Assembly (NCBI RefSeq): GCF_934309415.1
Contig: NZ_CAKRDI010000005.1
Coordinates: 1-64,000, forward strand
Reading direction: 5' to 3'
From: an uncultured Mediterraneibacter sp.
GTDB lineage: Bacteria > Bacillota > Clostridia > Lachnospirales > Lachnospiraceae
Length of the DNA: 64,000 bases
A program made the position numbers and the translations under genes. Every line of letters begins with the position of its first letter. Positions within the stretch are counted from its first letter, which is position 1. The notes below the pieces were generated by a model. It saw only the letters and a list, made by a program, of their open reading frames with translations. It searched no databases and had not been told where the DNA came from. This document shows, in pieces, positions 1 through 8,586 of the stretch.

Positions 1-1370
1 AACCATGTATCCAGTGTATCCTCATCCTGTGTGAAATGTGTACATCCACAGTGTGGGCATTTCTCCGGTGCTTCTTTCGCAACTACGAATTCACCACACT
101 CATCACAGTAATAAGCTGGAATTCTGTGTCCCCACCAGATCTGACGGGAAATACACCAGTCTTTAATATTCTCCAGCCAGTGAAGGTAGATCTTGTCAAA
201 ACGCTCCGGTACAAAACGCAACTCACCAGTCTTCAGTGCATTGATCGCCGGTTTTGCAAGCTCATCCATCTTTACAAACCACTGCTGTTTGATCAGCGGC
301 TCAACTGTTGTACCACAACGGTCATGTGTTCCTACTGCATGCATGTGCGGAACAACCTTTACAAGGTATCCCTGCTCATCCAGATCTGCTACGATTGCCT
401 TTCTGGCCTCGTAACGATCCATTCCAGCATATTTTCCACCCTTCTCATTAATTGTTGCATCATCGTTCATGATGTTGATTTCCGGAAGGTTATGACGCTT
501 TCCTACCTCGAAGTCATTCGGGTCATGTGCCGGTGTGATCTTAACAGCACCTGTTCCGAATTCTTTGTCTACATAATAATCCGCAACGATTGGAATCTCA
601 CGGTTTACAAGCGGAAGGATTGCCATCTTTCCTACGATATCTTTGTATCTCTCATCATCCGGGTGAACAGCAATTGCTGTATCTCCAAGTAATGTCTCCG
701 GACGTGTTGTTGCAATCTCAAGGAAACGATCTGTTCCGGCGATCGGGTACTTGATGTGCCAGAAGTTTCCGTCCTGATCCTCATGCTCTACCTCTGCGTC
801 TGACAGAGATGTCTTACACTTCGGACACCAGTTGATAATTCTGGATCCTTTGTAAATGTATCCCTTGTTATATAAATTAATAAATACTTCTTCTACAGCC
901 TTGGAACATCCCTCGTCCATTGTGAAACGCTCTCTGTCCCAGTCACAGGAAATACCAAGCTTCTTCAGCTGGTTCTCGATTGTTCCTGCGTACTCTTCTT
1001 TCCACTGCCATGTTCTCTCAAGGAATCCCTCACGTCCGAGTTCTTTCTTGTCGATTCCCTCTTCTTTGAGCTGGTTTGTAACCTTAACCTCTGTAGAGAT
1101 TGCTGCATGGTCTGTTCCCGGGATCCACAGCGCATTGTATCCTTCCATTCTCTTGTAACGGATCAGGATATCCTGCAGTGTGTTGTCAAGTGCATGTCCC
1201 ATATGCAGCTTACCTGTAATATTCGGTGGCGGCATTACTGTTGTGAATGGTTTTTTACTTCTGTCTACTTCAGCGTGAAAATATTTGTTCTCACACCATC
1301 TCTCATACATCTTTTCTTCGATCTGTTTTGGATCGTAAGTCTTAGCAAGTTCTTTACTTACAATTTTCAT
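1..1370 (-). CDS. valS: Valine--tRNA ligase, N-terminal part (runs off left edge)
   Basis: Class I aminoacyl-tRNA synthetase charging tRNA-Val. The reading frame starts [14 protein letters not shown] at 1370 and stays open to base 1, giving about 456 residues of a protein usually near 880. The HIGH-type signature [15 protein letters not shown] is near residue 50. The editing domain follows ([12 protein letters not shown]), then the zinc-like cysteine pairs WCPKC and [14 protein letters not shown] ribosome site lies just upstream, and a T-box leader precedes the gene, so expression should respond to uncharged tRNA-Val. The C-terminal half with the KMSKS loop is outside the window. Confidence 0.97.
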   Translation of the reverse strand, partial: MKIVSKELAKTYDPKQIEEKMYERWCENKYFHAEVDRSKKPFTTVMPPPNITGKLHMGHALDNTLQDILIRYKRMEGYNALWIPGTDHAAISTEVKVTNQLKEEGIDKKELGREGFLERTWQWKEEYAGTIENQLKKLGISCDWDRERFTMDEGCSKAVEEVFINLYNKGYIYKGSRIINWCPKCKTSLSDAEVEHEDQDGNFWHIKYPIAGTDRFLEIATTRPETLLGDTAIAVHPDDERYKDIVGKMAILPLVNREIPIVADYYVDKEFGTGAVKITPAHDPNDFEVGKRHNLPEINIMNDDATINEKGGKYAGMDRYEARKAIVADLDEQGYLVKVVPHMHAVGTHDRCGTTVEPLIKQQWFVKMDELAKPAINALKTGELRFVPERFDKIYLHWLENIKDWCISRQIWWGHRIPAYYCDECGEFVVAKEAPEKCPHCGCTHFTQDEDTLDTW

Positions 1371-1440
1371 GATGTCCTCCTTCTTTTTTCAAAGTGATTT
1401 TATTTCTTTTTGATTGTTGTCGCAGATTAGATTTTCTAAA

Positions 1441-1478
1441 TATAAAAAGCCCTTTACATACTTAATTATGTAAAGGGC
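1441..1478 (-). terminator. T-box terminator hairpin
   Basis: Arms GCCCTTTACATA (1467-1478 and 1449-1460) form a 12-bp perfect stem. On the minus strand a T-run (1441-1448) follows. It overlaps the 3' part of the T-box antiterminator, as expected for transcription attenuation. Confidence 0.9.
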
Positions 1479-1785
1479 GAATCTATCGCGGTACCACCTT
1501 AAGTTCATATACAGGTTTCCCTGTATACCTCTTTGTTTTGTAACGTAAACAACCACGTGATATCCTACTTTGACTTGTTCAGATATCCAATTCCAAAGCT
1601 ACCTTCTGTAATTCTTTTTCGTAACCGTCTTCCAGCCCGTGGACGGTTTTCTCTGATGATCACTGGAATGTCAGAACCTGTCTGAAAAGCACTCCTGCAA
1701 TCTCTACGGCAGTAATTACATACTCCTCTTTGTCTCTATCTTTACTACTTATTTTAAATAAAGCCGGAATAAATCTTCCAACGCA
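1441..1785 (-). promoter_or_regulatory. T-box leader of valS
   Basis: On the minus strand the leader contains the T-box core AAGGTGGTACCGCG (about 1487-1500), with the tRNA acceptor-pairing bulge TGGTACC at 1490-1496. The strong terminator at 1449-1478 follows. The region from about 1785 to 1560 should form stem I and the specifier loop. I did not assign the specifier codon with certainty, but a valine codon is expected from the downstream gene. Uncharged tRNA should favour the antiterminator and read-through into valS. Confidence 0.92.
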
Positions 1786-1791
1786 CATTAT

Positions 1792-1820
1792 ACTATAGCT
1801 TTCAAGCCGACTTTTGTCAA
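1792..1820 (-). promoter_or_regulatory. Promoter of the valS transcript
   Basis: On the minus strand, -35 TTGACA (1815-1820) and -10 TATAGT (1792-1797) are separated by exactly 17 bases. Transcription should start near 1785, at the 5' end of the T-box leader. Confidence 0.8.
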
Positions 1821-1861
1821 GATATTTGCCTGGTAAATATCTTAGGAATATCTTAAGACAT

Positions 1862-1894
1862 GTTACTGTTCACAGGTAACCTGCAAACAGTAAC
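1862..1894. repeat. Family-1 repeat, short form (hairpin a)
   Basis: A 33-base imperfect palindrome with ends GTTACTGTT and AACAGTAAC, followed by a decayed start of hairpin b (GTATCTTGCCATTT). It is one of at least five near-identical 33-base copies in intergenic positions in this window. Confidence 0.8.
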
Positions 1895-1945
1895 GTATCT
1901 TGCCATTTAAACATGTTGAAAAACATTCCATTTGCAGAAATATTT

Positions 1946-2752
1946 TCAAATCTCCGACAATAGCTTCTGTATCATCTTTGCAATATCATATCCGTAATTC
2001 TTCCCCGTCGCCCAGCCAACTCCTTCCGGGTTTTCCTGCTGTCCAAGCCATTGTACATAGGGAGCTGATGCTTTTTTCACATATTCATATCGTTCATCTA
2101 CACATTCCTGATTCAGAGGTTCTTCTGTTGCGTATGCTTTCAGATGCTGAATCTGAGCCCGTATTCCGGTCTGTACATCCGGATATGAATTTCCCGGCAC
2201 ACCATTTCCGGTTGTACCGATTCCTGCAAAATTGAACTGCTCTATGGAAGCATCACCGCCATACTGTAAAAATCCTGTTTCTTTCATTGCCTGTGCAAAG
2301 GCAACTTCAGGTCGAATCTCTTCTGCGGCTGCCTCATCATAATACATCTGACAGAACGTCTCTATGCTGTCTGCTCCTCCTTTTGAAAGTTCTTCTGCAG
2401 GATATTTTTCTCCCGACTCATTAAAATAGGAAATCAACTGCTCTACAGTTACAGTGCTTTTTCCCACAATCTGATACTTGCCTGCGGGAGAAAACAGCTC
2501 TGCTGTTACAGCCGAACTGTCTGCCTGATTTATCTGATCTGTCGATTCTGTCGATTTATCTGCACCTTTTCTTTCTGTTAAACCCGTTGAAGCCACTTCA
2601 TTTTTACTCTGAGTTAATGAATCTTTCTCCATTTGTTGATTCTGCTCTGTCGGAATTTTTCCAAATGTTCCGGCGCATAATAAAATACTCAACAATATTG
2701 CTGCCATACTTGCTTCTATATAAACAGACCACTTTATAGCTTTGAAACGCAT
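1946..2752 (-). CDS. Secreted glucosaminidase-domain protein (GH73-like)
   Basis: Likely exported N-acetylglucosaminidase acting on peptidoglycan. The 268-residue protein has an N-terminal hydrophobic segment (about residues 12-30), then a Ser/Thr/Gln-rich linker of about 60 residues, then a catalytic domain in the C-terminal two-thirds. The domain shows AQAMKETGFLQYGG, with the conserved glutamate typical of FlgJ/LytG-like glucosaminidases, plus NFAGIGTTG and GIRAQIQHLKAY. It has no cell-wall binding repeats. It lies alone between the valS leader and a repeat-rich region and is not clearly linked to its neighbours. Lysozyme-like activity is possible. The family call rests on motifs only. Confidence 0.85.
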   Translation of the reverse strand: MRFKAIKWSVYIEASMAAILLSILLCAGTFGKIPTEQNQQMEKDSLTQSKNEVASTGLTERKGADKSTESTDQINQADSSAVTAELFSPAGKYQIVGKSTVTVEQLISYFNESGEKYPAEELSKGGADSIETFCQMYYDEAAAEEIRPEVAFAQAMKETGFLQYGGDASIEQFNFAGIGTTGNGVPGNSYPDVQTGIRAQIQHLKAYATEEPLNQECVDERYEYVKKASAPYVQWLGQQENPEGVGWATGKNYGYDIAKMIQKLLSEI

Positions 2753-2865
2753 TCACTCATCCTGTATTCCTGTCTTCTTTTATAAATCTTATTAATCTTC
2801 TCCCTTTCTTATACTCATTCAAAACAATTTCTAAAGCTCAATAACCTCCGTTCCGACATTCATCT

Positions 2866-3162
2866 ATGTCTGAAAATACTTTCTTTAAAATGTATGTCAC
2901 CATTCATAAAAAATTTTAACCGAATGAAAGCATATCCATCAACCGAAGGGAGAAAAATATGTTACTGTTCACTCCCATGTCAATCACTCCGCTGATTGGC
3001 ATGGAGGATGCACGTATTGTCTTGAATGTATCTCGCCCATCGCCAAAGGCGATTCTAAATGGCGAGATACGTTACTGTTTACAGCTATGCTGTGAACAGT
3101 AACAAAAATATTCCTCAAAGTAAGGCATACAAATTGCACGAATGCTTTTTCAGGTATATCTT
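2866..3162. repeat. Family-2 repeat copy interrupted by a family-1 copy
   Basis: Left part 2866-2960 (ATGTCTGAAAATACTTTCTT onward) and right part 3104-3162 (CAAAGTAAGGCATAC to CTTTTTCAGG) match the two halves of the intact family-2 element at 53600-53763. A complete 143-bp family-1 element lies between them. The stretch 2753-3281 holds no gene, only these repeats. Confidence 0.75.
2961..3103. mobile_element. Family-1 MITE-like element, complete, with 8-bp direct repeats
   Basis: A 143-bp non-coding element with terminal inverted repeats GTTACTGTT/AACAGTAAC. It contains three hairpins: c (CATGTCAATCACTCCGC, 2979 region), b (GTATCTCGCC with GGCGAGATAC) and a (33-base palindrome at 3071-3103). 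It is flanked directly by AAAAATAT on both sides (2953-2960 and 3104-3111), which looks like a target-site duplication. It has no coding capacity, so any movement needed a transposase supplied elsewhere. Confidence 0.78.
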
Positions 3163-3281
3163 AAAAACGGTTATAAAGAAAGCCGGTTGAAATCAATATT
3201 CATGATTCCAACCGGCTTGTTACCATTTACAGATAATTTGTAAACAGATTTATCTTTACTGAGATTTAGGAGTTATATTAT

Positions 3282-4430
3282 TTATTTCCACAGTTTCTTA
3301 TAAATGGCGATGACTTCCTCTTTATCCGGCACTCTCGGATTAGTTGCTGTACAACCGTCTTCCAGTGCTGCATCTGCCATGCTGTCGATGGCATTAAAAT
3401 ATTCCTCTTCTGAGATAGTTCCCATCTGGGAGATTGACAGCGGAATATCCATCTCTTTAAGCATAAACTGTACCCAGTTTACAAGAGATCTTACTGTCAT
3501 GATCTCATTGTAGCTGCTCAGTCCGAGGATCTGTGCTACTGTGGCATAACGTTTTACTGCCGGAAGGTATTCCTTCTGGCTCTTACTGTGCTTGTTGATA
3601 TCACTGTTAAACTCAATGATATGTGGAAGCAGCATTGCATTCGCACGACCGTGTGGGATATGGAACTTTGCACCTAACTGATGCGCCATACCGTGATTCA
3701 ATCCCAAAGAAGCAGAATTGAATGCCAGCCCTGCCAGACAGGATGCAGAATGCATCTTCTGACGTGCATGAGTATCATTTCCATCCAGATAAGCTCTGAG
3801 AAGGAAGACTCCAATCAACTCAATGGCTTTTTCTGCCAGTGCAGTAGAGAAATCACTTCTCTCAGTACTTACGCAGGCTTCCAGTGCATGTGTAAATACA
3901 TCCATTCCTGTATCTGCAGTTACAGCCGGCGGTACACTCTTGACAAGTTCTGCGTCAAGAATTGCCTCGTCCGGTGTAAGATTCCAGGATACCAGCGGAT
4001 ATTTTCTCTGTTCAGCCGGATCAGATACAACTGCGAAAGAGGTAACCTCTGATCCTGTACCGCTTGTTGTTGGGATTGCGATCAGTCCTACATCTGCATA
4101 ATGATCTACTCTGAGTGCAAATTCACGGATTGACTTGGAGGAGTCGATTGCTGAACCACCACCAACTGCAACAATAGCATCCGGCTTGTATTCCAGCATC
4201 TTTTTCACACCCAGACTGATCTTTTCAATCGGTGGATCCGGAACAATATCCTGAAAGATATCAAATTCTTTTCCTGCTTTTCTGATCGGATTCAGAATCA
4301 GTTCCAGATTCTTGCTCTGTGCCATAAACGGATCTGTCACAACAAGAATTCTTTTGTATGGAACTTCTGCCAGACGATCCAGCGCCTGATCTCCGAAATT
4401 TATTCTTGTTTTAATCTGAAAGCTCTTCAT
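3282..4430 (-). CDS. Iron-containing alcohol dehydrogenase, PduQ-like 1-propanol dehydrogenase
   Basis: NAD(P)H-dependent group III alcohol dehydrogenase. It is expected to reduce propionaldehyde to 1-propanol, or lactaldehyde to 1,2-propanediol, and so recycle NAD+ in the compartment. The 382 residues match family length. The nucleotide-binding part contains VAVGGGSAIDSSK and TTSGTGSEVTSF. The C-terminal metal-binding half contains DTGMDVFTHALEA, GLNHGMAHQLGAKFHIPHG and NPR near the end. It is the last gene of the BMC locus, separated from the DeoR regulator by a hairpin (4495-4532). No encapsulation helix is evident at either end, so it may work in the cytosol or bind another cargo protein. 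Confidence 0.9.
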   Translation of the reverse strand: MKSFQIKTRINFGDQALDRLAEVPYKRILVVTDPFMAQSKNLELILNPIRKAGKEFDIFQDIVPDPPIEKISLGVKKMLEYKPDAIVAVGGGSAIDSSKSIREFALRVDHYADVGLIAIPTTSGTGSEVTSFAVVSDPAEQRKYPLVSWNLTPDEAILDAELVKSVPPAVTADTGMDVFTHALEACVSTERSDFSTALAEKAIELIGVFLLRAYLDGNDTHARQKMHSASCLAGLAFNSASLGLNHGMAHQLGAKFHIPHGRANAMLLPHIIEFNSDINKHSKSQKEYLPAVKRYATVAQILGLSSYNEIMTVRSLVNWVQFMLKEMDIPLSISQMGTISEEEYFNAIDSMADAALEDGCTATNPRVPDKEEVIAIYKKLWK

Positions 4431-4494
4431 AACTTTCCTTTCTTAACACTTACGGATAAACACATATCTGTTCTGTACCTTCACTGATATGCCC

Positions 4495-4532
4495 GCAAGT
4501 CCATGAAAATCAGCTTCGCTGATGGGACTTGC
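4495..4532. repeat. Hairpin between deoR-family gene and pduQ-like gene
   Basis: Arms GCAAGTCC (4495-4502) and GGACTTGC (4525-4532) enclose a second stem ATCAGC/GCTGAT around a TTCG loop. There is no T-run, so it is more likely an mRNA stability or processing structure than a terminator. The GCAAGTCC arm recurs in the hairpin cluster near 38169-38226. Confidence 0.55.
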
Positions 4533-4557
4533 TCATCACAATTGTATGTTTTAATCA

Positions 4558-5325
4558 CTACGGATAAACACACTTTACACCAATCTTCTCAAACTCCTGA
4601 AGCCATCTTGACTCCGGCTTTTTATCGGTGATTACTGTCGTTATATCAGACAGTGAACCTATCTCTGTAAATGCTATCTTATCAAATTTACTGCTGTCAA
4701 TTGCAAGAATCTTCTCCTTTGCAGCCTTCAGCATTGTCCTTTTATTGTTTGCATGCAGATCATCTGAGTCTGTAATCCCTGCACTCACATCGATTCCTTT
4801 GCTTGAGATAATCGTCTTGTCAACATGATAACATCTGAGCATTCGATCTGTCTGGTGTCCTACCAGTGCAAAAGAACCATCTCTTGATTCTCCTCCGGTA
4901 GAAATTATCTTCCAGTCCTGCACATCAAAAAGCTCAATCACGATTTCAATGGAATTCGTTATGATCGTAAGATTCTTCTTTCCTTTTTCCTGAAGTCTCT
5001 TTGCAATATATACTGCAGTGGAGCTTGCATCCATCATGATACTGTCTCCATCATTAATCATATCACTGATCAGTTCCGCGATATGCTGTTTTCCAACGAT
5101 ATTGCGATTCTTTCGTATATTGAACGGAAGATCAATGTTCATGTTCTCATTGATCACAGCTCCCCCATAACTCTTTATAGCAAAACCATCATTGACCAGT
5201 TTTTCCAAATCTCTTCGGATCGTCTCCTCCGATACATCATAGATCTGACTCAACTCACTTACTACTACTCTTCTGTCTGTCTGCAGTTTTTCTAATATCT
5301 CATTACGTCTTTCTATCGCAAGCAC
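4558..5325 (-). CDS. DeoR-family transcriptional regulator of the BMC locus
   Basis: A 255-residue sugar-phosphate-responsive regulator. The N-terminal winged helix-turn-helix is clear (MLAIERRNEILEKL, then VSELSQIYDVSEETIRRDL, residues about 3-57), followed by the usual GGAV. The C-terminal DeoR sensor domain has the phosphosugar-binding style motifs MDASSTAVYIAKRL and TIITNSIEIV. It is embedded in the BMC operon, downstream of the pduT-like gene, which points to local control of fucose/rhamnose utilisation. Candidate targets are the AAACAA direct repeats at 13990-14010, 14051-14080 and 17705-17745. The inducer is inferred to be a ketose-1-phosphate or related intermediate. Confidence 0.9.
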   Translation of the reverse strand: MLAIERRNEILEKLQTDRRVVVSELSQIYDVSEETIRRDLEKLVNDGFAIKSYGGAVINENMNIDLPFNIRKNRNIVGKQHIAELISDMINDGDSIMMDASSTAVYIAKRLQEKGKKNLTIITNSIEIVIELFDVQDWKIISTGGESRDGSFALVGHQTDRMLRCYHVDKTIISSKGIDVSAGITDSDDLHANNKRTMLKAAKEKILAIDSSKFDKIAFTEIGSLSDITTVITDKKPESRWLQEFEKIGVKCVYP

Positions 5326-5427
5326 AACTCAAACCTCCCGTCTGCATACTGGTATTTAAATATTACCATTCACGCCCACATCAATCAATAGGCTATGAAT
5401 CCGTATACCAGAACAGACTCTCCGTTA

Positions 5428-5460
5428 GTTACTGTTCACATATAACCTGCAAACAGTAAC
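5428..5460. repeat. Family-1 repeat, short form
   Basis: A 33-base palindromic copy (GTTACTGTTCACATATAACC and its complement arm) between the DeoR gene and a structured region, followed by a trace of hairpin b (GCATCTC). Confidence 0.75.
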
Positions 5461-5479
5461 GCATCTCTTTTACTTCAGT

Positions 5480-5622
5480 ACAGCGGACTTCTTCCGCAAG
5501 GCTGTAAGCAGTGTCGGGAGAGCCTGTGCATTCTTAGATTTTTGTAACAGCTCAGCCCTGCAGGAATTGGGTATTTGCCAAGCACTACGTGCGACAAGCT
5601 TCCCTCATAGTTGCTGAGCCGT
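5480..5622 (-). ncRNA. Candidate structured RNA of unknown class downstream of pduT-like gene
   Basis: The 300-base gap between the BMC-T gene and the DeoR gene holds no convincing protein. The minus strand has several well-formed stems: GCUCAGC (5613-5619) with GCUGAGC (5550-5556); a hairpin GCAC-GUA-GUGC (5582-5592); AGCCUU/AGGCU pairing (5498-5503 with 5521-5526); and GCGGA/UCCGC (5483-5497). GC content is higher than the surrounding spacers. I do not recognise the class. It could be a non-coding RNA, the RNA-encoding end of an IS200/IS605-type element, or a decayed element. Confidence 0.35.
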
Positions 5623-5631
5623 TAATACTTT

Positions 5632-6180
5632 TTATAAAATTGCGTCGCGGATCTGAGCATCCGGATGAGCAATAACTGAAGAATCGAGGAACATGCCTCT
5701 GTCTTTGATTGCTTCCTTCGCTTTGTCGATTGCCGCCTGTACTGCTGAAACTTCCCCGGTCAGCAGCATATATGATTTTCCGCACATACCGCGTGCGATA
5801 CGAAGCTCGATCAGATCAACGATTGCCGTCTTCGCAGCCTCATCGGCAGCCACAATAATTGATGATGCATCATAAGTCTCAAGGATTCCAAGAGCAGATA
5901 CATTCTCAATCTGTGCGGCACCGTAAATAGCCGGGAAGATGGATTCGTGCGGATTACCAAGCACAAAACTGTCAATCAGATGAAGGCCATACATCTCTTT
6001 TGCATGATCTACCGCTGCTTTCACGGCACTTAAGTCACCTGTAATGATTGCAATATATTTGCCCGGACATACCGTCTGTGCTTCGATTATACTGACTTCA
6101 GAAGTCTTTACCATAGCATCTGCTGCGGTAATTCCTGCTGAAACAGTTTTATATTCTACCATTCCAATTGCCTTACTCAT
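5632..6180 (-). CDS. BMC-T shell protein, PduT-like with iron-sulfur cysteine
   Basis: Tandem-domain shell protein (182 residues) expected to form pseudohexameric trimers with a central [4Fe-4S] cluster. Two BMC domains are visible: residues 3-85 (AIGMVEYKTVSAGITAADAM) and about 95-180 (ALGILETYDASSIIVAADEA). Starting at ATG 6180, Cys38 falls in the VCPGKY motif, at the same number as the cluster-binding Cys38 of PduT. A GTG nine bases further upstream is in frame but sits directly against the AGGAAGGA ribosome site, so 6180 is preferred. The start overlaps the end of the RnfC-like gene by 8 bases, which supports an electron-transfer pair. Confidence 0.92.
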   Translation of the reverse strand: MSKAIGMVEYKTVSAGITAADAMVKTSEVSIIEAQTVCPGKYIAIITGDLSAVKAAVDHAKEMYGLHLIDSFVLGNPHESIFPAIYGAAQIENVSALGILETYDASSIIVAADEAAKTAIVDLIELRIARGMCGKSYMLLTGEVSAVQAAIDKAKEAIKDRGMFLDSSVIAHPDAQIRDAIL

Positions 6181-7519
6181 TGCCTGCACGTCCTTCCTGA
6201 GATTCTATGACGATATAATTCTCATTTACTTCTGTAACCAAACCATTCACGGATGCATGGATTCCCACACTCAGTCCCTTTCCTGGTTCAGCGATCATCT
6301 GTCCTCTGGTTACCATGTCGCCTGCTTTTACAACCGGTACTGCCGGTGCTCCGATATGCTGTCTTAACAGAATTCGTACTGTCTTGACCGGCACACAGGA
6401 TTCATCCAACGGTGCTTCCCTGTTGTATTTTGTAAGATCCAGACGAGCCATCAGTCTCTCCATCGGAACTTTTCTGTATTCCCTCTCAGAACCTACAGGT
6501 TTTGCCTCTACCTTCGGTGGACGGATGCCATTCGCTCTCAGTCCGCCTTTGTATTCTGCCATCAGACTTCTCGGTGAAAGTCCCTGGAAACAAGAATACA
6601 TCTCACACAGTCCGCAGGATGAGCAGAACAGTGTGTTAACAAAGATATTCGGCTCCTGTACATCCTTGCATGTTGCTGCAAGCATGAATTTATTTGGTTC
6701 AATCGGATGTCCGAGAAGATGTCTTGGACATAAGTCAGTACACATTGTGCACTGGCAGCAACAGGCTGCTGCACGTTTCATATCGATTGAATTTTTCTTT
6801 AATTTCTTCTGAATGATATAATGATCTTCCGGAAGTACCAGAATTGCATTCGTTGTCTTTGTGACAGGCTGCGCTCCGGTACCGATATTTCCCATCATAG
6901 GACCACCAACAAAATAAACCGGATTCTTTGTTGTTACCCCACCGGCAAGAGCTACCACCTGATCCAGTGGTGTTCCGATCGGAACACGAACCGTAACCGG
7001 ATGCTCTACCTCTGCTACAACTGATACCAGTTTATCCTGAACAGGAGTCTTTTCATTCAGAGCTCTGTATACATTATATACTGTTTCTACGTTAAATACA
7101 GCTACTCCGCTCTCAATCGGAAGTCCACCTGGTCTTACAACTTTTCCTGTTGTCTCATAGATAAGAACTACCTCATCACCGGCCGGATATACTTCATCCA
7201 GCAGCCCAAGTCTTACTTCCGGATACTGTCCCATAACAGCTTTTACAGCTTCAATCGTTGCTTTGTATGCTTTTTTAATACCAATCACAACTTCTTTTGC
7301 GCCAACAGCCTCACCGATCATATGAAATGTATCGATGATCTCTTTCGCATATTTCTCAAGGAGCTGTCTGTGAAGACGAAGCAGCGGCTCACATTCTGCA
7401 CAGTTCAGAATGATTGTCTCTGCACGTTCATCCAGCTTGGCATATGTAGGAAAGCCTGCACCGCCGGCACCAACGATACCGTTCTGCTGCAATATGCTGC
7501 TTAATTCTTTCATATCCAT
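6173..7519 (-). CDS. PduS-like RnfC-family flavin/iron-sulfur electron-transfer protein
   Basis: A 448-residue soluble RnfC-like protein. The N-terminal nucleotide/flavin-binding glycine motif is IVGAGGAGFPTYAKL (residues 14-28). An SLBB-type middle region follows, then two [4Fe-4S] binding sets near residues 250-264 (CCCQCTMCTDLCP) and 296-306 (CSSCGLCEMYSC). The C-terminus has a barrel-sandwich domain (GIHASVNGLVTEVNE). PduS in Pdu systems reduces cobalamin. Here the dehydratase is a glycyl radical enzyme, so a more likely role is moving electrons across the shell with the PduT-like protein, for cofactor recycling or radical activation (inference). Confidence 0.92.
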   Translation of the reverse strand: MDMKELSSILQQNGIVGAGGAGFPTYAKLDERAETIILNCAECEPLLRLHRQLLEKYAKEIIDTFHMIGEAVGAKEVVIGIKKAYKATIEAVKAVMGQYPEVRLGLLDEVYPAGDEVVLIYETTGKVVRPGGLPIESGVAVFNVETVYNVYRALNEKTPVQDKLVSVVAEVEHPVTVRVPIGTPLDQVVALAGGVTTKNPVYFVGGPMMGNIGTGAQPVTKTTNAILVLPEDHYIIQKKLKKNSIDMKRAAACCCQCTMCTDLCPRHLLGHPIEPNKFMLAATCKDVQEPNIFVNTLFCSSCGLCEMYSCFQGLSPRSLMAEYKGGLRANGIRPPKVEAKPVGSEREYRKVPMERLMARLDLTKYNREAPLDESCVPVKTVRILLRQHIGAPAVPVVKAGDMVTRGQMIAEPGKGLSVGIHASVNGLVTEVNENYIVIESQEGRAGNE

Positions 7520-7526
7520 AATTTCA

Positions 7527-7793
7527 CTACTCCAGTCCTAATCCTTCGTCAATAATTCCTACGATCGCAGCATCTACAGGTGCATCCGGCATACCGCTTC
7601 CGATTCTTGCCGCACTTCCCTGAGCTACAAGAACCCACTCTCCGATTCCTGCGCCGATCTTATCAATTGCGATGAGCTGTTTTGCTCCGGTACGCATATG
7701 ATCTGCCACTTCTATAATCATGAATTTATTTCCAACCAGATTTTCGTTTTTACGTGTTGAAACAACGCTTCCAACAACTTTTCCCATTAACAT
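7527..7793 (-). CDS. BMC-P vertex protein, EutN/CcmL/PduN family
   Basis: An 88-residue pentameric vertex protein that caps the icosahedral shell. It shows MGKVVGSVVSTRKNENLVG at the start, LIAIDKIGAGIGEWVLVAQGSAAR in the middle and DAAIVGIIDE near the end, all typical of EutN/CcmL. It overlaps the end of pduL by 7 bases, so the two are probably translationally coupled. Confidence 0.95.
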   Translation of the reverse strand: MLMGKVVGSVVSTRKNENLVGNKFMIIEVADHMRTGAKQLIAIDKIGAGIGEWVLVAQGSAARIGSGMPDAPVDAAIVGIIDEGLGLE

Positions 7794-8437
7794 GATACGA
7801 TCCTCACTGTATCTCCAGTCTTAATCTTTGCTGCATTTGCTTCATCTGTATCGATATGCATCTCAAGTGTGAAACTGTCATCTACACGGATCTGTACGTT
7901 ATTAAACACAGTTCCTCTTTCATTATCTGCTTTCACGGATACGATATCTCCATCATGAACTCCTGCTGCCATTGCATCATTTGGAGCCATGTGGATATGT
8001 CTCTTTGCGACAATACATCCTTCGTTGAGATAGATCGCACCTTTCGGTCCGATTACTGCAATTGGCGCACTTCCTGCCACATTGCCAGACTCTCTGATCG
8101 GTGCATTCACACCAAGACTGATAGCATCTGTTGCAGAGATTTCAACCTGTGTCTGCTTTCTGACAGGACCAAGAACTCTTACATTCTCGATGGCTCTCAG
8201 TTTCAGACCAACGATCGTTACTCTTTCATTTGAAGCAAACTGTCCGCCCATCAGCTCTTTTTTCTTTGTCAGCTGATAGCCTTCTCCGAACAATGTCTCT
8301 ACATGTTCCTGTGTAAGGTGAATATGTCTTGCAGATACTCCGATTGGAACAAGATAACCTTCTCCTGATGAGGATTTCTGTTTTTCAACTGCTTCCAGAA
8401 CCAGTTTCGTAATTAATTCCACATTGCTGTTATCCAT
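7787..8437 (-). CDS. pduL: Phosphate propanoyltransferase PduL
   Basis: Converts propionyl-CoA plus phosphate to propionyl-phosphate and recycles CoA inside the compartment. The 216 residues hold the PduL signature repeats: VPIGVSARHIHLTQEHVETLFG (first metal-binding histidines) and KRHIHMAPNDAMAAGVHDGD (second). Residues 1-20 (MDNSNVELITKLVLEAVEKQ) form an amphipathic helix followed by a Ser/Gly linker, as in encapsulation peptides of PduL. The gene is followed at once by the vertex protein gene. A 149-base spacer with a hairpin separates it from the shell gene upstream. Confidence 0.96.
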   Translation of the reverse strand: MDNSNVELITKLVLEAVEKQKSSSGEGYLVPIGVSARHIHLTQEHVETLFGEGYQLTKKKELMGGQFASNERVTIVGLKLRAIENVRVLGPVRKQTQVEISATDAISLGVNAPIRESGNVAGSAPIAVIGPKGAIYLNEGCIVAKRHIHMAPNDAMAAGVHDGDIVSVKADNERGTVFNNVQIRVDDSFTLEMHIDTDEANAAKIKTGDTVRIVSC

Positions 8438-8526
8438 ATTTCCTTCTCCCTGTAAAGCAGGAATGCATACTGTTCATTCCTATCACAATCACAGTAAGTT
8501 TCTTCCTACTTTCGTTGATATACATT

Positions 8527-8558
8527 CAGGAAACCTGACAGTAGCTGCCGGTTTCCTG
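8527..8558 (-). promoter_or_regulatory. Intercistronic hairpin between shell genes and pduL
   Basis: Arms CAGGAAACC (minus strand 8558-8550) and GGTTTCCTG (8535-8527) enclose a 14-base loop. There is no T-run, so read-through is expected. It may lower pduL expression relative to the abundant hexamer genes or protect upstream mRNA. Confidence 0.5.
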
Positions 8559-8586
8559 TAAACAATAACCTTTTGTTTTCATCTGA

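Noticed and set aside
36..692. Long plus-strand open frame of 218 codons at the left edge
   Set aside because: It is antisense to valS, has low-complexity Cys-rich translation and no ribosome site. The minus frame has clear ValRS motifs.
2961..3103. CRISPR-like repeat array
   Set aside because: The repeats are dispersed singly over 60 kb and are palindromic elements without spacers or cas genes.
5480..5622. Cobalamin riboswitch or group II intron domain V in the gap after the PduT-like gene
   Set aside because: A GUCGCACGUA stretch and GGGAA looked suggestive, but the conserved B12-box, the domain V stem with AGC triad and the flanking parts are absent.
6181..6189. GTG start for the PduT-like gene
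   Set aside because: It abuts the ribosome site, and the ATG at 6180 gives the expected Cys38 numbering of the iron-sulfur motif.
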